From the NCBI GenBank assembly GCA_003117195.1, contig BDSI01000105.1:186001-250000 (forward strand): DNA of 64,000 bases, read 5' to 3'. The stretch is from Eudorina sp. 2006-703-Eu-15 (taxonomy: Eukaryota > Chlorophyta > Chlorophyceae > Chlamydomonadales > Volvocaceae). The notes under the pieces are model-generated. The model was not told where the DNA came from, made no database searches, and worked only from the letters and a program-made list of their open reading frames with translations. The position numbers and the translations under genes were made by a program. This document shows positions 12,623 to 23,838 of this stretch, piece after piece (position 1 is the first letter of the stretch; every line of letters starts with the position of its first letter).

Positions 12623-15600
12623 TAGGATGTTGGCTGCAGTGGCTCGATGTGGCCAGATGCGCGTTTGTGCCTATCCCTACGAGCAATCGGCAGCGGAGTG
12701 CTGCAACTCCTGTGTCGCGCAACTCCCACCCCTGTGTTATGTGCATGGGTTTGGCGCCAAAGGGGTACTGTGCCGGGACCAAGGAGAGGCCCCCGGCGGC
12801 GGTGGCTGGGGTTTGTTGAAAGCCGTTAGCTAGGTGATGGGTTGGCACACGAGGCATATGAGGGTTGCGGGGTGACGTTGATGGCCGGAAGGCAGCCGCG
12901 GTCGTGTGTACCGGCGCGCTGGTCCCCACCTACCTGGCTCGCTGCTGCACGGCCGCCAGCCCGGAGGGTGCGGAGTGGTGCAGCCGGTCAGGGCAGGGTG
13001 GGGCGGGGTGGCTGGGGGGTATGTTGCTGGGGGGGTCTCACGTGCATCAAAACACAGTGTGTGGCGGGGCTGTGGTCATGGAATGGGGGGGTTACCTGGA
13101 AAGGGACCTCAGGCTCGGGCGGGCTGTTAGACCCTGGTCACATTTATTTATGTGGGCAGCGGCTAGCAGGCACGCTGCGTCTTAGTGCGCACTGGAGTCA
13201 GTTCCGCTGTGCTTCCTAATTTGCGTTTCGGAGGGTGGCGGACGTGTTTCCAAGTGCTAGCTGACACCGCCACCGTCTCAGCAGAGAGCCGATTCCCGCA
13301 CATCCATTTGCGCTCAGCAGGAGTAGGGGGTCCTTTCTGTTACTCCGGGCATTGACCGCTTGTCATCAGAGGGGGAGGCTGCACAGATGGTGTGCCTCCC
13401 AACCCCCTGCCAACTCGCCATCGCCACTCCCAGCCGTGGGCCCTCACGGGGTTTATGTGGGAACACTTGTCGTGTGGAATCGTTGCAAAACTCATTGCTG
13501 CATGTTGTACACATGTCAGTGAACAGCCCTCGCGAGGTCATCCCTCGCATCCGATTCACGAAGGGTCTCACCTGCAAGAGCGCATGCACAACAGGGGGGA
13601 ATCGAAGATGCAATCGCGCGTGTTGGCCGCATCACTTGGTGCAGGTCCGCTGTAAACAGCAAGCATCGTCGAGGGGGGCGGGTGATTTGCAGGGTTCACC
13701 TGTCCCAGCCAGGTGTATGTGCTGCCTGCCTTGTCGAACGGTTCCTACAGTACCAACACCCTGTGGGCCCACAGGCGAAGAGCACTGTTGAAGTATTAGA
13801 TGGGTTGTGTGCCTGCCTCGAGTTTATTTTCGTTGCTGGGGTTGGTGGTTGTTTGTTATGATGTTGCTTTGAGTGGGATGCAGCCGGGTGACCAGGTACT
13901 AGGGAAGACTGCTGGCGAGCTACAAGGGACTGCTGGTGTGTGTGTGTATGTATGCGTGTGGAGTTCATTTGTCAATTGGATTGGATGGATGACATACGTG
14001 ACACTGACGCACCTGTATGCAGTGTCAGTGCCAGATTGTGGCTTGCATGCAACTTCGCTTGCAGGACTCACAATTGCTGCTGGGCCGCTGACCACGTCTG
14101 ATGTCGGCGCCAGCTGTAATGCCAGCTGCAGCAGTGGCCGCACCCAGTGCTCGCCGTTCAGGTCAAGTGGGCGTGTACCGTTTGCCAGCATGCAGAAGGG
14201 GCAGCACTTGAACGGTGGGCGGGCCCCCCGGGGTGAGGGTCAGGGTGTGAACGTAAGGCAGGTTGAGTGCAGGGATGTTGGGTTGGATGCCCGGCTGATG
14301 CGCGGTCGCGAACACAGCATTACTTATGCAGTTGCTGTATTTGCTTACCCATGGTGTTTCACGTGCAGAAGAGTTGGCCTTGGAGGGGCACCTGGCCCGT
14401 GTGCGTGCTTTGAGGCCGATATTGCCATGCACCCGGGAGCGAGGTGACATGGCCTGACGGGGGGATTGTAGGGCCTGTGCCTGAGCATCCGCGGGATATA
14501 AGCCGTTGGGTCTTACAGACCACAAAACGTGTTCTGCTGCTACTGCTGCTGTGGCTTGAGTTTGACCAGTCCTTTTGGGGGGCTTCTGCAGTAGTGTTGA
14601 GCAGGTGTTCATGCGGGGTGATTGGTCCCGTTCAGGTAGTTAAAGAGTGAAGTGGGGGATGATCATTCACACATCCTGCATGCCAGGTTTGCCCGTCCAG
14701 CAGGCAGGTAAGATGAATGGGTGTCGTGTACTTGCGGATGTCAGGGGTGTGTGTTGCATATCAGTGACCCGAAGATGAAGGGTGGATGGTAGGGGTGATG
14801 AAAAAACGAAACACACAGACAAGGTTTATGTCAAGGCTGGCATTGGGAATGAGGCTAGGTGATTTATATGGTGAATTCCATGGCCTTGATACTTTCTGTG
14901 TTCATTCCATGGCGTTGATTTGTGAGAAGTGGTCAGCAGTGGCAAGGGTGCTGGCGATCCGCGGTGATCAGTCCGCTAAGCTGTCGGTTGGATGATGTCA
15001 GAGGATGTGAGCTGCTGTGAGCTCTTCAATTGCGTAAGATTGCCACGAGTTTGAACACACTGGCCGATTCCGACAGGTCAGCAGCTGCGCCATGCCTCCG
15101 TTTCACTGCTGGCTCCTGTTGTGGTGCAGCATCTGGGCCGCATTTATGCCCCGGCTTTATGTGCGGCTTGCAAGTGCTGGCTGCGCCACAGCCCGTCCAG
15201 GTCTGCGCGGCTATCGGTAAGTCCGGCATGCCAGTCTCCACAGCGGCCTTCACCCCTGCGCACCAGGAGTGGGAGCAGGCTCCTGGCATGTGACACTGCA
15301 CGCTGCTGCAAGGCTGCTGCGTTCAGTGTGGTCAGGATGGCCACTTCTCCAAAGGTGCTGCTCTGCAAAAAGGGCCGCCCATGCGATGTAAGACATCATG
15401 AATTGTAGTCGTTGCTTATACCCGGCATGTCCAAAGTCCCCCCCCCGCAGGGTTGCAACATGACACGTGCACGGTACGTCGGTACCTGCCTGTTGCCGCC
15501 GGCCACATCACCGGGTTGTTCATAGTGATGTGGGGTGGCACCATGCGGACGTTTGACAGCACCGTACGGTACTTCCGAGTGCATTAGCACAGTCCGCTGT

Positions 15601-16400
15601 GCCCGGCTGCATGTCTGGTCGTTCTCAGTTGGCCAGCAGCACGCACGATAGTCATGTCTCTCATACACGTGGAAGTACACCCGGCGCCCCAGCCGGACTG
15701 CTCACTGCTGCTGCAAGGCAAAGAACGGTCAGAACAAAAGCCGGCAGGGACATCCTTGCAGCCACCACGAACACGCCGCCTGCACACACCTGCGGCCCGC
15801 AGGTATGGGCCTGTGTGGTGGTGCGGAGTGGCGGCGTTGCACCGAGTGCGGGGTTAAGGGAAGGAATGGGCGTCTCCGATCCGGCCACTGGGAGCCGTAA
15901 CGAATTCCCAATAAAAGCGGGACCCGGGGATGCAAAGGTGATCGGCTTCATATCTACACACCCGCCAAAGACCACGAACCTCCCCTCTGGCCTCTGCACC
16001 CTCCCATCATCCCCCTGGTCGTTCCACCCTACCCCTAGGCCATTCCCCTCCATGGCATCCTTAATACCTTGTAAATTAGACCAGCCGCCCACTGCACCAT
16101 GCCATTGGACGCTCAGCACTGTCAGAATTTGAACCCGTCACCCACCCGTTGGTGGGTGCTGCCGGAGGAACGCCACGTCATCCAAACATCCTGCCTCATG
16201 GCGACATGGCCTCATCATTTCAACTAGGCGTATCCTTGCGCCACGGTTGGCCAGTACGCTCATCTCTGCCGCCCGAGCATGCGACGACACCTCAAGCACG
16301 TGCGCAATACATCAAAGGGAGGTTTGCGCTTCGAGCAATTTGCCGTACACATGCCGTACGGTGGAATGCTGGCGGCCCCTAGCCCCCCGCAGACGGCCCC
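12623..16400. other. 3' region of the SBP gene and long stretch without recognised gene
   Basis: The first kilobase is probably 3' UTR of the SBP-box gene (TGTAA at 13,651-13,655). Several + strand open frames (13,800-14,447; 15,030-15,293; 15,599-16,132) are Cys-containing, but no intact domain can be read and no consistent exon chain could be built. A short frame at about 15,310-15,360 spells something close to a CCHC zinc knuckle and is treated as coincidental. Nothing else is supported. Confidence 0.45.
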
Positions 16401-17725
16401 TAGCCCCGCCCAGGGCCCCTAGCCGGGCTGACCCGCAGTGCAAGGGAGGTCCACAGGGCCGGCCTGCTCGCACGCCCCCGCACCTCTCACCAGCAAGCAC
16501 ATACATGGGGGCACACGAGGCAAATCGGTAATGGGGACGATGAACCCCCTAGGAACCGGCTCACCACACGGACCATCGCGCCAACACGGGTTACCGCTGG
16601 ACACACAGCAAATGCACTGCATGCCAGCAGCCACAGTCCGTGCAGCACCCACGCCCCTGCCACTACACACACCGGCCCGCTGGCCGCCGCCACGAGCACC
16701 AACGCACTGCTCGCCACCGCGGCCTGCATCGCCCTCCCCTTCCCCGGCCCGCGTTCGGTGTGCCGCACCAAGCGCCAGCGCCAGCACTGCTCGCTGCTGC
16801 AAGTCGCGGCCCTCGGCGGCCACCTCGGTAGCCATCGCGCGCACGACACGCAGCACCCACGTTTCCGAACCAGGGGCTGCGTGTGGCGGCCGCGGTGTAC
16901 GTCTCCACGGTGGCGAGCGACTGCGCAGCAGCGACCGGTGTCGCTGCCTCGTCACCACCGGGCATGAAAGTCCTGCCTGCAGTACGGCCTTGGCCTGACG
17001 GCGCGCCCTTGGTACCCGTCCCCGCTGGCGGCGGTGTCGCCGAAGGTCCCGCGGCTCCTGTCCGCTGAGGCTTCTGACGGTCTGGCTGCAGTGCATACAT
17101 CCGCTTCGGCGGCACCTCCGGCTGAAGCTGGCTGTCAGGCAGCAAGAACACCCCGTCCCATCCGAGCTCGCCCACCGCCAGCTGCACGGCTTGCGGCAGC
17201 TCCAGCGGCGGCAGTCCGCCGGCGTCGCTGGGGCCACCGCCGGCCACCGCGGCGGCGGCGGCGCTGTCCGCTGCGCCGAGCAAGAGCTGCTGCAGCCCGC
17301 CGCCAGCTGCCGCGCCGGCACTCGCGCGGCCTGGGGACGGCGGCGGCGTCGCCGGCGGACCCCCGAAACAAACGGCCGCGGCGCCGCCGCCTCCGGCGGC
17401 TGCCCTCGCGATGGCCAGCTGCTGCTGCCGCAGCCTCAGTCCCCGCAGGTGCGATGCGATGCGACGGCGCTCTGCAGCCGGGGCATGCGGCCCGCCACCC
17501 GCGCAAGGGCCGTGGCCTGAGACAACACGGCACCGCCGCCCGGGCCCCCGCGCCCTCCCTCCCTGGACTTGAGGCACGCCACCAGCAGCGGCGCCAGCGA
17601 CTCCAGCTGAGCCGTCACATCGCAGCGGCGCAGCGGCAGCCAACAGAGCAGCGCGAGAGCAGGCGCCCGTCTCGCTGCCGCCGGAGCTCCGCCGTCAGGG
17701 AGGTCGTGGCGGCGGCAATCAGCAG

Positions 17726-17840
17726 CTCCGGTCCAGGGGTCAGATCCGGCAACGGACGTCGCCGCCGGGAGGTGCGCAGTGTCGTACCACCACCGTATAC
17801 CACACTCAGTCAAGCGGTATCGGATGCCAGGCATACGGAA
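17726..17840. repeat. dispersed repeat R, copy 1 (short form)
   Basis: Shares about 100 bp with 19,190-19,325. It runs from GGTCAGATCCGGCAAC through GACGTCGCCGCCGGGAGGTG and GCGCAGTGTCGTACCAC to AGCGGTATCGGATGCCA, with only a few mismatches. This copy lacks the roughly 30-bp block present in copy 2. Confidence 0.85.
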
Positions 17841-18657
17841 CCAACGGCCCCGTCAGCTGACGTGGCGGCGGCAGCGAGGCCGCCTCATCAAGACCCCGCT
17901 GGGGCTTCCCCGCCGCGTCCTCGCCCGACCGCGTCCCCATCAACAGCTCGGCTGCGGCCTCCCAAAGCGCCATAAGCGGCATAAGGGCACGATGGGCCGC
18001 CACCAGTAAGGCCCCAGCCAGAGCCTGACCCTGCCATCGGACGACAGCGACCTCCGGGAACGGGGAGGGTGACAGCGGCGGATGGTCGCGTCAGTGGCCG
18101 GGGAGAGGCGAGGGAGACAGCCGCGGCAGCGGTGAAGGGGACGGCGACCGGCCCGTGGGTCGGCGGGTGCGTCCCCGCGCGCCGTCGCCGTCCGGATCTG
18201 CGCCGCCGCACGGCGACCTGCCTTCGACTGCTGGACGCGGCGGCCGTGGTGGGGGCGGCGGCGCCCGCAGCGCGGGGCAGCTGAGCGCCGCCAGGCGCGG
18301 CGGCGGCGGGCGCGGCGGCGTCGCGCATCCCGCAGCAGCAATCCCCGCAGATCCACCTTACAGCCGGCCCACCAGTCCGACGTGCTACCGCCACACGCAT
18401 CCATAGGCTTCAACTCCGCGATGGCGGCCAGCCACGCCGCTACCGCCTCCGCCCAAAGTGACAGTGGCGCCGCAGAACTGGATCCAAAGCACCCATGGCA
18501 AGCTGCCGGCGGCGGCGGACCGTCCTGATCCCATGCGGAACACTGCTCCAGGGCGAAACAGATCAGCTCCGGATCCGTGTCCCGGATGGCGATGTTGACC
18601 AGTTCGGTCAGGTGCTTGGCGCAAACAAGGCAGTGCGTCCTCCGGCATCAGCTCCAC

Positions 18658-18835
18658 CAGCAGGCGGCGGATGGACAGCTGCTTGACGGCGGGCTGGCGC
18701 CGCTGACAGGCGCTGCAGGCCCAGGCCTCCCCCGCGGAGAGCCGCTCCGGAGTCACAAAGTGCCACAGGCAGCCGTGCAGGGCGGCATGACCCGCCGCGC
18801 CGGTTACTCATGCCTGCGTCCTCGGCCCCCGCCTG
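18658..18835 (-). pseudogene. duplicated USP-domain segment, copy 2
   Basis: Reads, on the minus strand, a zinc-ribbon segment of a USP domain (HFVTPERLSAG, then CSACQRRQPAVKQLSIRRL). It is nearly identical to the segment at 21,150-21,320. The match ends abruptly just after ATCCGCCGCCTG; beyond it, copy 1 continues PPVLALHV while this copy continues LVELMPED. No LHLKRF, catalytic Cys or His box accompanies it. I infer a segmental duplication of a piece of the deubiquitinase gene rather than an independent gene. Confidence 0.7.
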
Positions 18836-19189
18836 CAGTGGCGTCCCCCTTCAGCGGCGTGGAGAAGACGCCACGGGGCGGAGTCGGCTGCGTCCTAAAC
18901 CCTTCCTCCCCTGCCAGCGGTGCCGCCGCCATCACCGCCGCCGCTTCCGCCGTCGTAGCCATGTGTGTAGCGAGGGCGTTGGCGGCGGTGGAGAGGACGC
19001 GCCAGGCTGGCGCGTCGGAGGGCAGGATCGCCGCGGGTGGGGACTTCTGGTGGCGGAGGTGGTGCCGGAAGATTGAAGAAGAAGGTCCGTCAGGCGCAGC
19101 GCCACGGATTGTACGGCGGCAGGGGACCGCGTCGGGACTGCGGGAGCTCGGGAGGGCCAAGGATGTACGGTTGAGACATCAGCGACCCA

Positions 19190-19325
19190 TGGGTCAGATC
19201 CGGCAACACGTCTGCGTGAAGCCGGCGTTCGTAACGGACGTCGCCGCCGGGAGGTGCGCAGTGTCGTACCACTACCGTACACCACACTCAGTCGAGCGGT
19301 ATCGGATGCCACGCTCACGTTCGCA
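19190..19325. repeat. dispersed repeat R, copy 2 (long form)
   Basis: Same sequence as 17,726-17,840 but with about 30 extra bases directly after GATCCGGCAAC. The two copies are 1.46 kb apart in the same orientation. They flank the duplicated USP segment at 18,658-18,835, which suggests one rearranged block. Confidence 0.85.
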
Positions 19326-20306
19326 TAATCGTTCGTCCGGCAGAGCCTTGTCAGTGAAAGCCCCGCCTGCGCCACTCCCAGTTCGGGCCAAGTACCCGAC
19401 TCACCTCCCGGCGCCCGCCGCCGCCAGGCCGTACTTTGACCAACGGCTGTGCTGCAGCAACGCCAGCAGCAGCCCCTCCCACGCCGCCGCCACGCGCGCC
19501 CGTCCACCGCCGCTGCCGCCCCGCATCCATCCTTCCCGGCCGCTCCCACATCCTTCTGGCACGTGGACGGCACGTGGCGGCAGCCGGGCACGCTCCACGC
19601 AGTCGCTGCTTGGAGGCAGAACGCGGCCGTACAGCGGCCGTACAGAGCCGTCCGTCAGGCTGTGGATTTCTTGACCTTAATTGACGACTGCAGCAGCGGC
19701 AGCGGCGGAAGAGACGCTGCGTTCGTGCCCGCTGCCGCGCCGTAATCGTACGGCGTCACGGGAGGTTCCCGCGCAGCAGCTGCCGCTGCTCCTCTCGCTG
19801 ACGGCGGCGGCGCTCTGACCTGCGAGCGACGGCGCTGGGCCCCGGGGTGCGGTGCTCAGGCAGGCTGGTCGCGGCCGCCGGCGGAGGCGGCCGAGTTGGA
19901 GGCGGCGCCGCTGCCGTCCCGCGCTCCGGGTGGCCGGCCGCGGCACCGGCACGGTGGTGCTGCTGGGTGCGTGCTACTGCCCGCCTCTCCGTCGGAGGAC
20001 TCGTCGGCGTCCGTCTGCTCCTCGGGCACGTCCTCCGGCCCTCCAGCAGCGAGCCGCCCGCATGCTTCAACCAACATGGTCGCGCACACAAACGCTTGCG
20101 CGTGATCTGGCCTTGCGTGTCCTAGTTGGCCAGACACTTGCAAAACAGGCCCTCCGACACTGGTGGCCACGTTTCCATTTGCATGACAGCGCCCCACGCC
20201 CCACGCAATAAACACACCGTGTCCGGACCTCCACCTCTGTCCCCCACATCACGTCATCCTGCCACCATCCGCTGCACCCACACCCACACATCACCCCCAT
20301 TCGCAC

Positions 20307-20478
20307 CTGGTCGGCCGCGTAACCCATCCACGATCTCCTCCACCGACTGATGGTCGTACAGCAGCGTCGCCGGCAGCGCCAGGCCCAGCGCCTCCGGCAG
20401 CCCCCACCGCAGCTCCATGCGCGCCCGGCTGTCCACTAGCCAGGAGTAGCACACATCCAACCCCGCCATCGTCCGCAC
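20307..20478 (-). pseudogene. orphan acyl carrier (phosphopantetheine-binding) domain of polyketide-synthase type
   Basis: The minus-strand exon-like segment begins after a cag acceptor (20,478) and ends at a CAG/gtgcga donor (20,307). The translation carries the helix-2 and helix-3 signature of PKS carrier domains: ARMELRWGLPEALGLALPAT, then LLYDHQSVEEIVDGL. The attachment site should read GLDS. Here GLD and S are separated by 24 bp (20,432-20,455), adding eight residues and duplicating TGGA at the junctions; deleting those 24 bp restores GLDSRARMELR exactly. No ketosynthase, acyltransferase or reductase motif was found nearby, so it is an isolated piece. Chlorophytes are known to encode giant type I PKSs, the likely source. 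It could also be a small single-domain carrier protein exon. Confidence 0.6.
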
Positions 20479-20869
20479 CTGTCGCGCAGGATTGTCGGAT
20501 TGTCGGGATCGTGTACGGCGACAAGTGCAGCCAGCGGAAGATGAGCTGCGTCTGCGGGCGGGTAGGCCACTGGGAATGGTGATGGCGATAGTGATGGAAA
20601 CAGCGCTCCGGCGCCGTGAGATGCGACTCCGGCGTCCGTGAGGTGCGTCCGTCCCTTCCCTCCCGCCTTCCCTCCAAACCCCTAGATGCCCGCGTGCCAG
20701 GCACCTAGCACTGACCAACGGCCCTAAGGCCACCCATGGCTCAGGACTGTTGCACATGGCGCTGGCAGTGCCCCCCAACGCTCATCGTGGCTGCCGTACT
20801 GCGTCAGAAAAGCACCACATCCGGAGCGGAGCGGCTGTTCCACCGGACCCGAGCGGACCCCGCCCTCAC

Positions 20870-21320
20870 CTGGATCTTCCTCGGCGCGTGGCGGCCGGAT
20901 CGCGGCGGCGCCAGGAAGGCCGCCAGGTCGCCTCCCCCCGGTGCGCCCACGCCCGCACCCGCACGCGGCAGGTGCTGCCCCGCACGCCATTCCGATGCCC
21001 TGGGAGCCCGCAAGGTCCCCCGCCGCCTGCTGCAGCTGCTGGAACCGCAAATGCTGCTGCGGGTCGTGGCGGTGATGGCGGTGATGGCGGTGATGGCGGT
21101 GGTGGTGGCGGTGCTCGAAGCGCTTACTTCACGTGCAGCGCCAGGACGGGCGGCAGGCGGCGGATGGACAGCTGCTTGACGGCGGGCTGGCGCCGCTGAC
21201 AGGCGCTGCAGACCCAGGCCTTCCCCGCGGTGAGCCGCTCCGGACTCACAAAGTGCCGCAGGCAGCCGTGCAGGGTGGCATGACCCGCCGCGCCGGTGGC
21301 TCCGCCTGCGTCCTCGGCCC
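20870..21320 (-). pseudogene. USP22/Ubp8-type deubiquitinase, zinc-ribbon and LHVKRFEH segment, frame broken
   Basis: Ubiquitin-specific proteases of the USP22 (SAGA module) type continue, after the region at 23.9 kb, with CLRRF...KQL...LPPVL.LHLKRFEH and then RKI. On the minus strand this segment reads CLRHFVSPERLTAG, CSACQRRQPAVKQLSIRRL and PPVLALHVK, then a 4-bp insertion (TAAG at about 21,121-21,126) creating a stop, then RFEH in the next frame followed by a His-rich run. A further frame change precedes APRKIQ, which ends at a good donor (20,870/20,869). The catalytic Cys box (NLGNTCFMN-like) and His box (SGHY-like) were not found on either side. I judge this a pseudogene. A sequencing error at 21,123 would be the main alternative for the first break. 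Confidence 0.6.
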
Positions 21321-23838
21321 CGCAAGGGCCCCGGGGGGGAGGGAGAGGAGGAAAGCGCGAACCGGGGGGGGGTGGCATCCCTCGCCACAGGGCGCTGCCG
21401 GGGTGGCGCAGCAGACAGCTGCAACACTACGTCAATGACCCTAATGACGTTTCGAGGTCACACCACATACTGTCATGTCACGTCCCCACAGCGGCGCTTT
21501 GCGCGCGGACTCCCCATTCCGCGATTCCCCGGGGCCTCAGGCCTCAAGCAACGCACCCGCCCATCTGCCACCCACCTGTGCCGCACCGGGCCCTGCCTCC
21601 GCGTCCGCTGCGCCTCCCAGCCGCCTCGTGGAGCTGGGGTCCACCATCGCATCCGGTGAGGCCCCCGGTGCGCCCATCTGAGGTACAGAGCCGCCGCCGC
21701 CGCCGCCAGCACCGCGCCCGCCTCGCCGGCTGACGCCGCGGCCGCCGGCGGCTACAGTCGCCCGCCCGCCGGCTCCGCACCCCGCGGCGACCACCCCAGT
21801 CTCCGCGCCGCGGCCGTCCCTGTGCCACCTGTGCCGGGTCTGCGGTCTGCATCCCTGACGGCTCCGCGTCCTCCCCCTCCCCCTCCTCCTCCTCCGGACG
21901 GTCCTCCTCCGTCCCCGGGCTAGGGCTGGGGCCTGCGGCAGCGGCCACTGCCTCTGCATCCGCGTCCACATCATCCACACAGGAAGTGCTCACCCCGGGG
22001 GTGAGGCCCCGTCTGTCTGGGCGCAGGTCGCCGGACGGAGGCGGCCAGTCGGGTCGGTCGAAGCCGCCCTCCACCAGGTCGATGGCGCTGCACTGTCGGG
22101 CCGAGGGCGGCAGACGTCCGGGGGTGAGGCCCACGTGCGGTTCCTGCTCTAAGGAAACAAAGGACAAAGGACCCACCATCGAGCAAGATACAGCCCGTTT
22201 GTCCCGCGCCACCTGCCGTTTCCTGAACGGGAGAGGCTCTCTGCGGCGTCCCGCAGCAGGTCCCGGCCCCCCGCTCCGCTCTCCGCCAGCCGCCGCCAGG
22301 CTGCGGCACCCCCGCGCCTAACTGTCCTACCCGGCATTGCACTAGTCGTCCCAGACCCAGACATCCGAGACCCGAGACCGGCCCACACAGGTCCCCTCCC
22401 CCAGGAGGCGCACCTGCTGGACCCGGCATCGCTGCTGCTGCCCGGGGACCGAGGTTGGCCGCGAACCCGCCCCGTGCTCCACTGCCGCTCCGCGGAGAGG
22501 TGATGCGGTCCACAACCTCCCCCCGGCCGCACGCTCAGCAGGCTGCGGGCCCGCCGTTGCATCCGCCGCCGGCCCCTTCGCCCCTATTCGACCCCTTTCG
22601 CAGCCCCTGTTGCGACGGACGAGGGAGAGGAGGTCACAGGCGGCCAGGCGGCAGTGTGGCCGCGCCCAGCTGAGGAATTCATTTGCGAGACAAACGCGCC
22701 TGGCCAAGCCACCTTGACATCAGGAGTTTCCATCTCATCCCTCCCCCAACCAGGGCCTCCCTCGCGCTCCTCCGCCGCCACACGCTCCGTCCCCAGTCCA
22801 CGGCAGCAGCGACACAGCCAACCCACCCACCCACCCGCCCACCCACCTGCCGGGCGGCCCGGTGGACCGCAGCTCTCGTCCGAGGCCGTGCTCGCGCCCT
22901 GAGGCGGGCGACGAAGGAACCGACTACAGGTTTATAGAGGTGGTAGGGTGGGACCGCAGAATGACATGATTGTTTGCCGGTGCTGCTGCCGCAACACGAC
23001 GTTGGACCGCCGGAGGCGCCCGCGGCTCGAGGACGTCCGCTGGACCCAGTTGGCCGCTGACGAGTGGTGCACACAGACGGGCCCTGTCTCCGCTGCACTG
23101 GCGGCCCGCGTGGGACCCCATAAGCAGCCCGGCCGCGGTACCCGATGCCCCGCCGCCGCATCACCCGGCCAACACTCACATGGCATCTCCCCCGGGGGGC
23201 CCCTGCGACCTGCCGTCGCTCCCTCCTCCCGCCACGCTGCCGCTGCCACAGGCACGCTGCCGCTGCCAGTCGAGGGCGCCGCGCACCCAGCTGCACTGCG
23301 GCCCTGCGGCAGCTGCATGTCCTCCTCCCCCTCCCGCTCCTCCTCGTCCTCCTCGTCCTCTGCGAGCGTCCCCGTCGCCGTCCCCGTCCCGGCCGAGAGC
23401 GAGCGCGAGGGGGAGGCGGGCGACACGGTGGACAGCGATGAGCGCCCCCCGCAGGTGCTGGAGGACTGCCGCGCGCCCGACCGGGCTCCCACCGTCCGCC
23501 TCCGTCTCCGCACCCACCAGCCTGGGAGCGGCCCCCGTAGGCGAGGAGACCGGCGTCGTGGCGGACTGCGGCAGCCGGCTACCGGCGGGCACCGCCACCG
23601 GCAGCAGCAGGCCGACGGGTGGAGGGCCCGCGGAGACCTGCGCCAAGGTAAAGGCGGCACAGTACGAATGCCATCGGACCACATCCATCCCTCCATCTCG
23701 TGATGGGAACTGGATCCCTGAAGGAGAATCCGGGGGAAGGAAGAAGGAAGGCGGGGCGCTCCTTACACCGCCCTGGGCCCTGCCCGCCGCCGGGGCGCCC
23801 CTCCCCCCGCCAAAAGCTGCCCGGGCCCCCGCCCCCAC
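21321..23838. other. Ala/Pro/Gly-rich stretch between USP segments, no assignable exon
   Basis: Both strands hold long open frames because of the high GC content. The most protein-like minus-strand stretch (about 23,200-23,480) is Ser/Thr-rich and acidic (SAGTGTATGTLAEDEEDEEE and onward) and could be a linker of the deubiquitinase. No conserved motif supports exon boundaries. A CCCA/CCCG simple-sequence run lies near 22,820-22,860. Confidence 0.35.

Larger units (their letters stand above)
16500..20110 (-). other. possible multi-exon gene or gene remnants, unidentified
   Basis: Several - strand segments have the Ala/Leu-rich composition of real coding sequence, but I cannot join them or assign a family. 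Examples are the frame containing VNIAIRDTDPELICFALEQC near 18,520-18,640, one containing LMPLMALWEAAAELLMG near 17,940-18,000, one with GELGWDGVFLLPDSQLQPEV near 17,100-17,200, and one with VCATMLVEACGRLAAGG at 19,856-20,095, which then turns acidic (EEQTDADESSDGEAG). The first has Cys spacing reminiscent of saposin-like domains, which is weak evidence. The stretch is interrupted by a duplicated USP segment and by two copies of a roughly 115-bp repeat. It may be the decayed remains of more than one gene. Confidence 0.3.

Noticed and set aside
13800..14447. Cys-rich + strand frame downstream of the SBP gene, considered as a CRR1-like Cys-rich tail
   Set aside because: It is not in frame with the SBP protein, the TGA at 12,620 ends a convincing hydrophobic tail, and no splice path joins them.
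15301..15370. Zinc-knuckle-like peptide (CVQCGQDGHFSKG) hinting at a retroelement gag
   Set aside because: The fourth ligand is Ala instead of Cys, a stop lies just upstream, and no reverse transcriptase or integrase motif was seen nearby.
20437..20455. Reading the insert in the carrier domain as a tiny GT-AG intron
   Set aside because: About 19-21 nt is far below the size of spliceosomal introns in this window (the shortest placed is 73 nt).
20291..20778. Start of a full polyketide synthase gene
   Set aside because: Only the carrier domain is recognisable; no ketosynthase (DTACSSS-like), acyltransferase or reductase motif was found on either side within the region.
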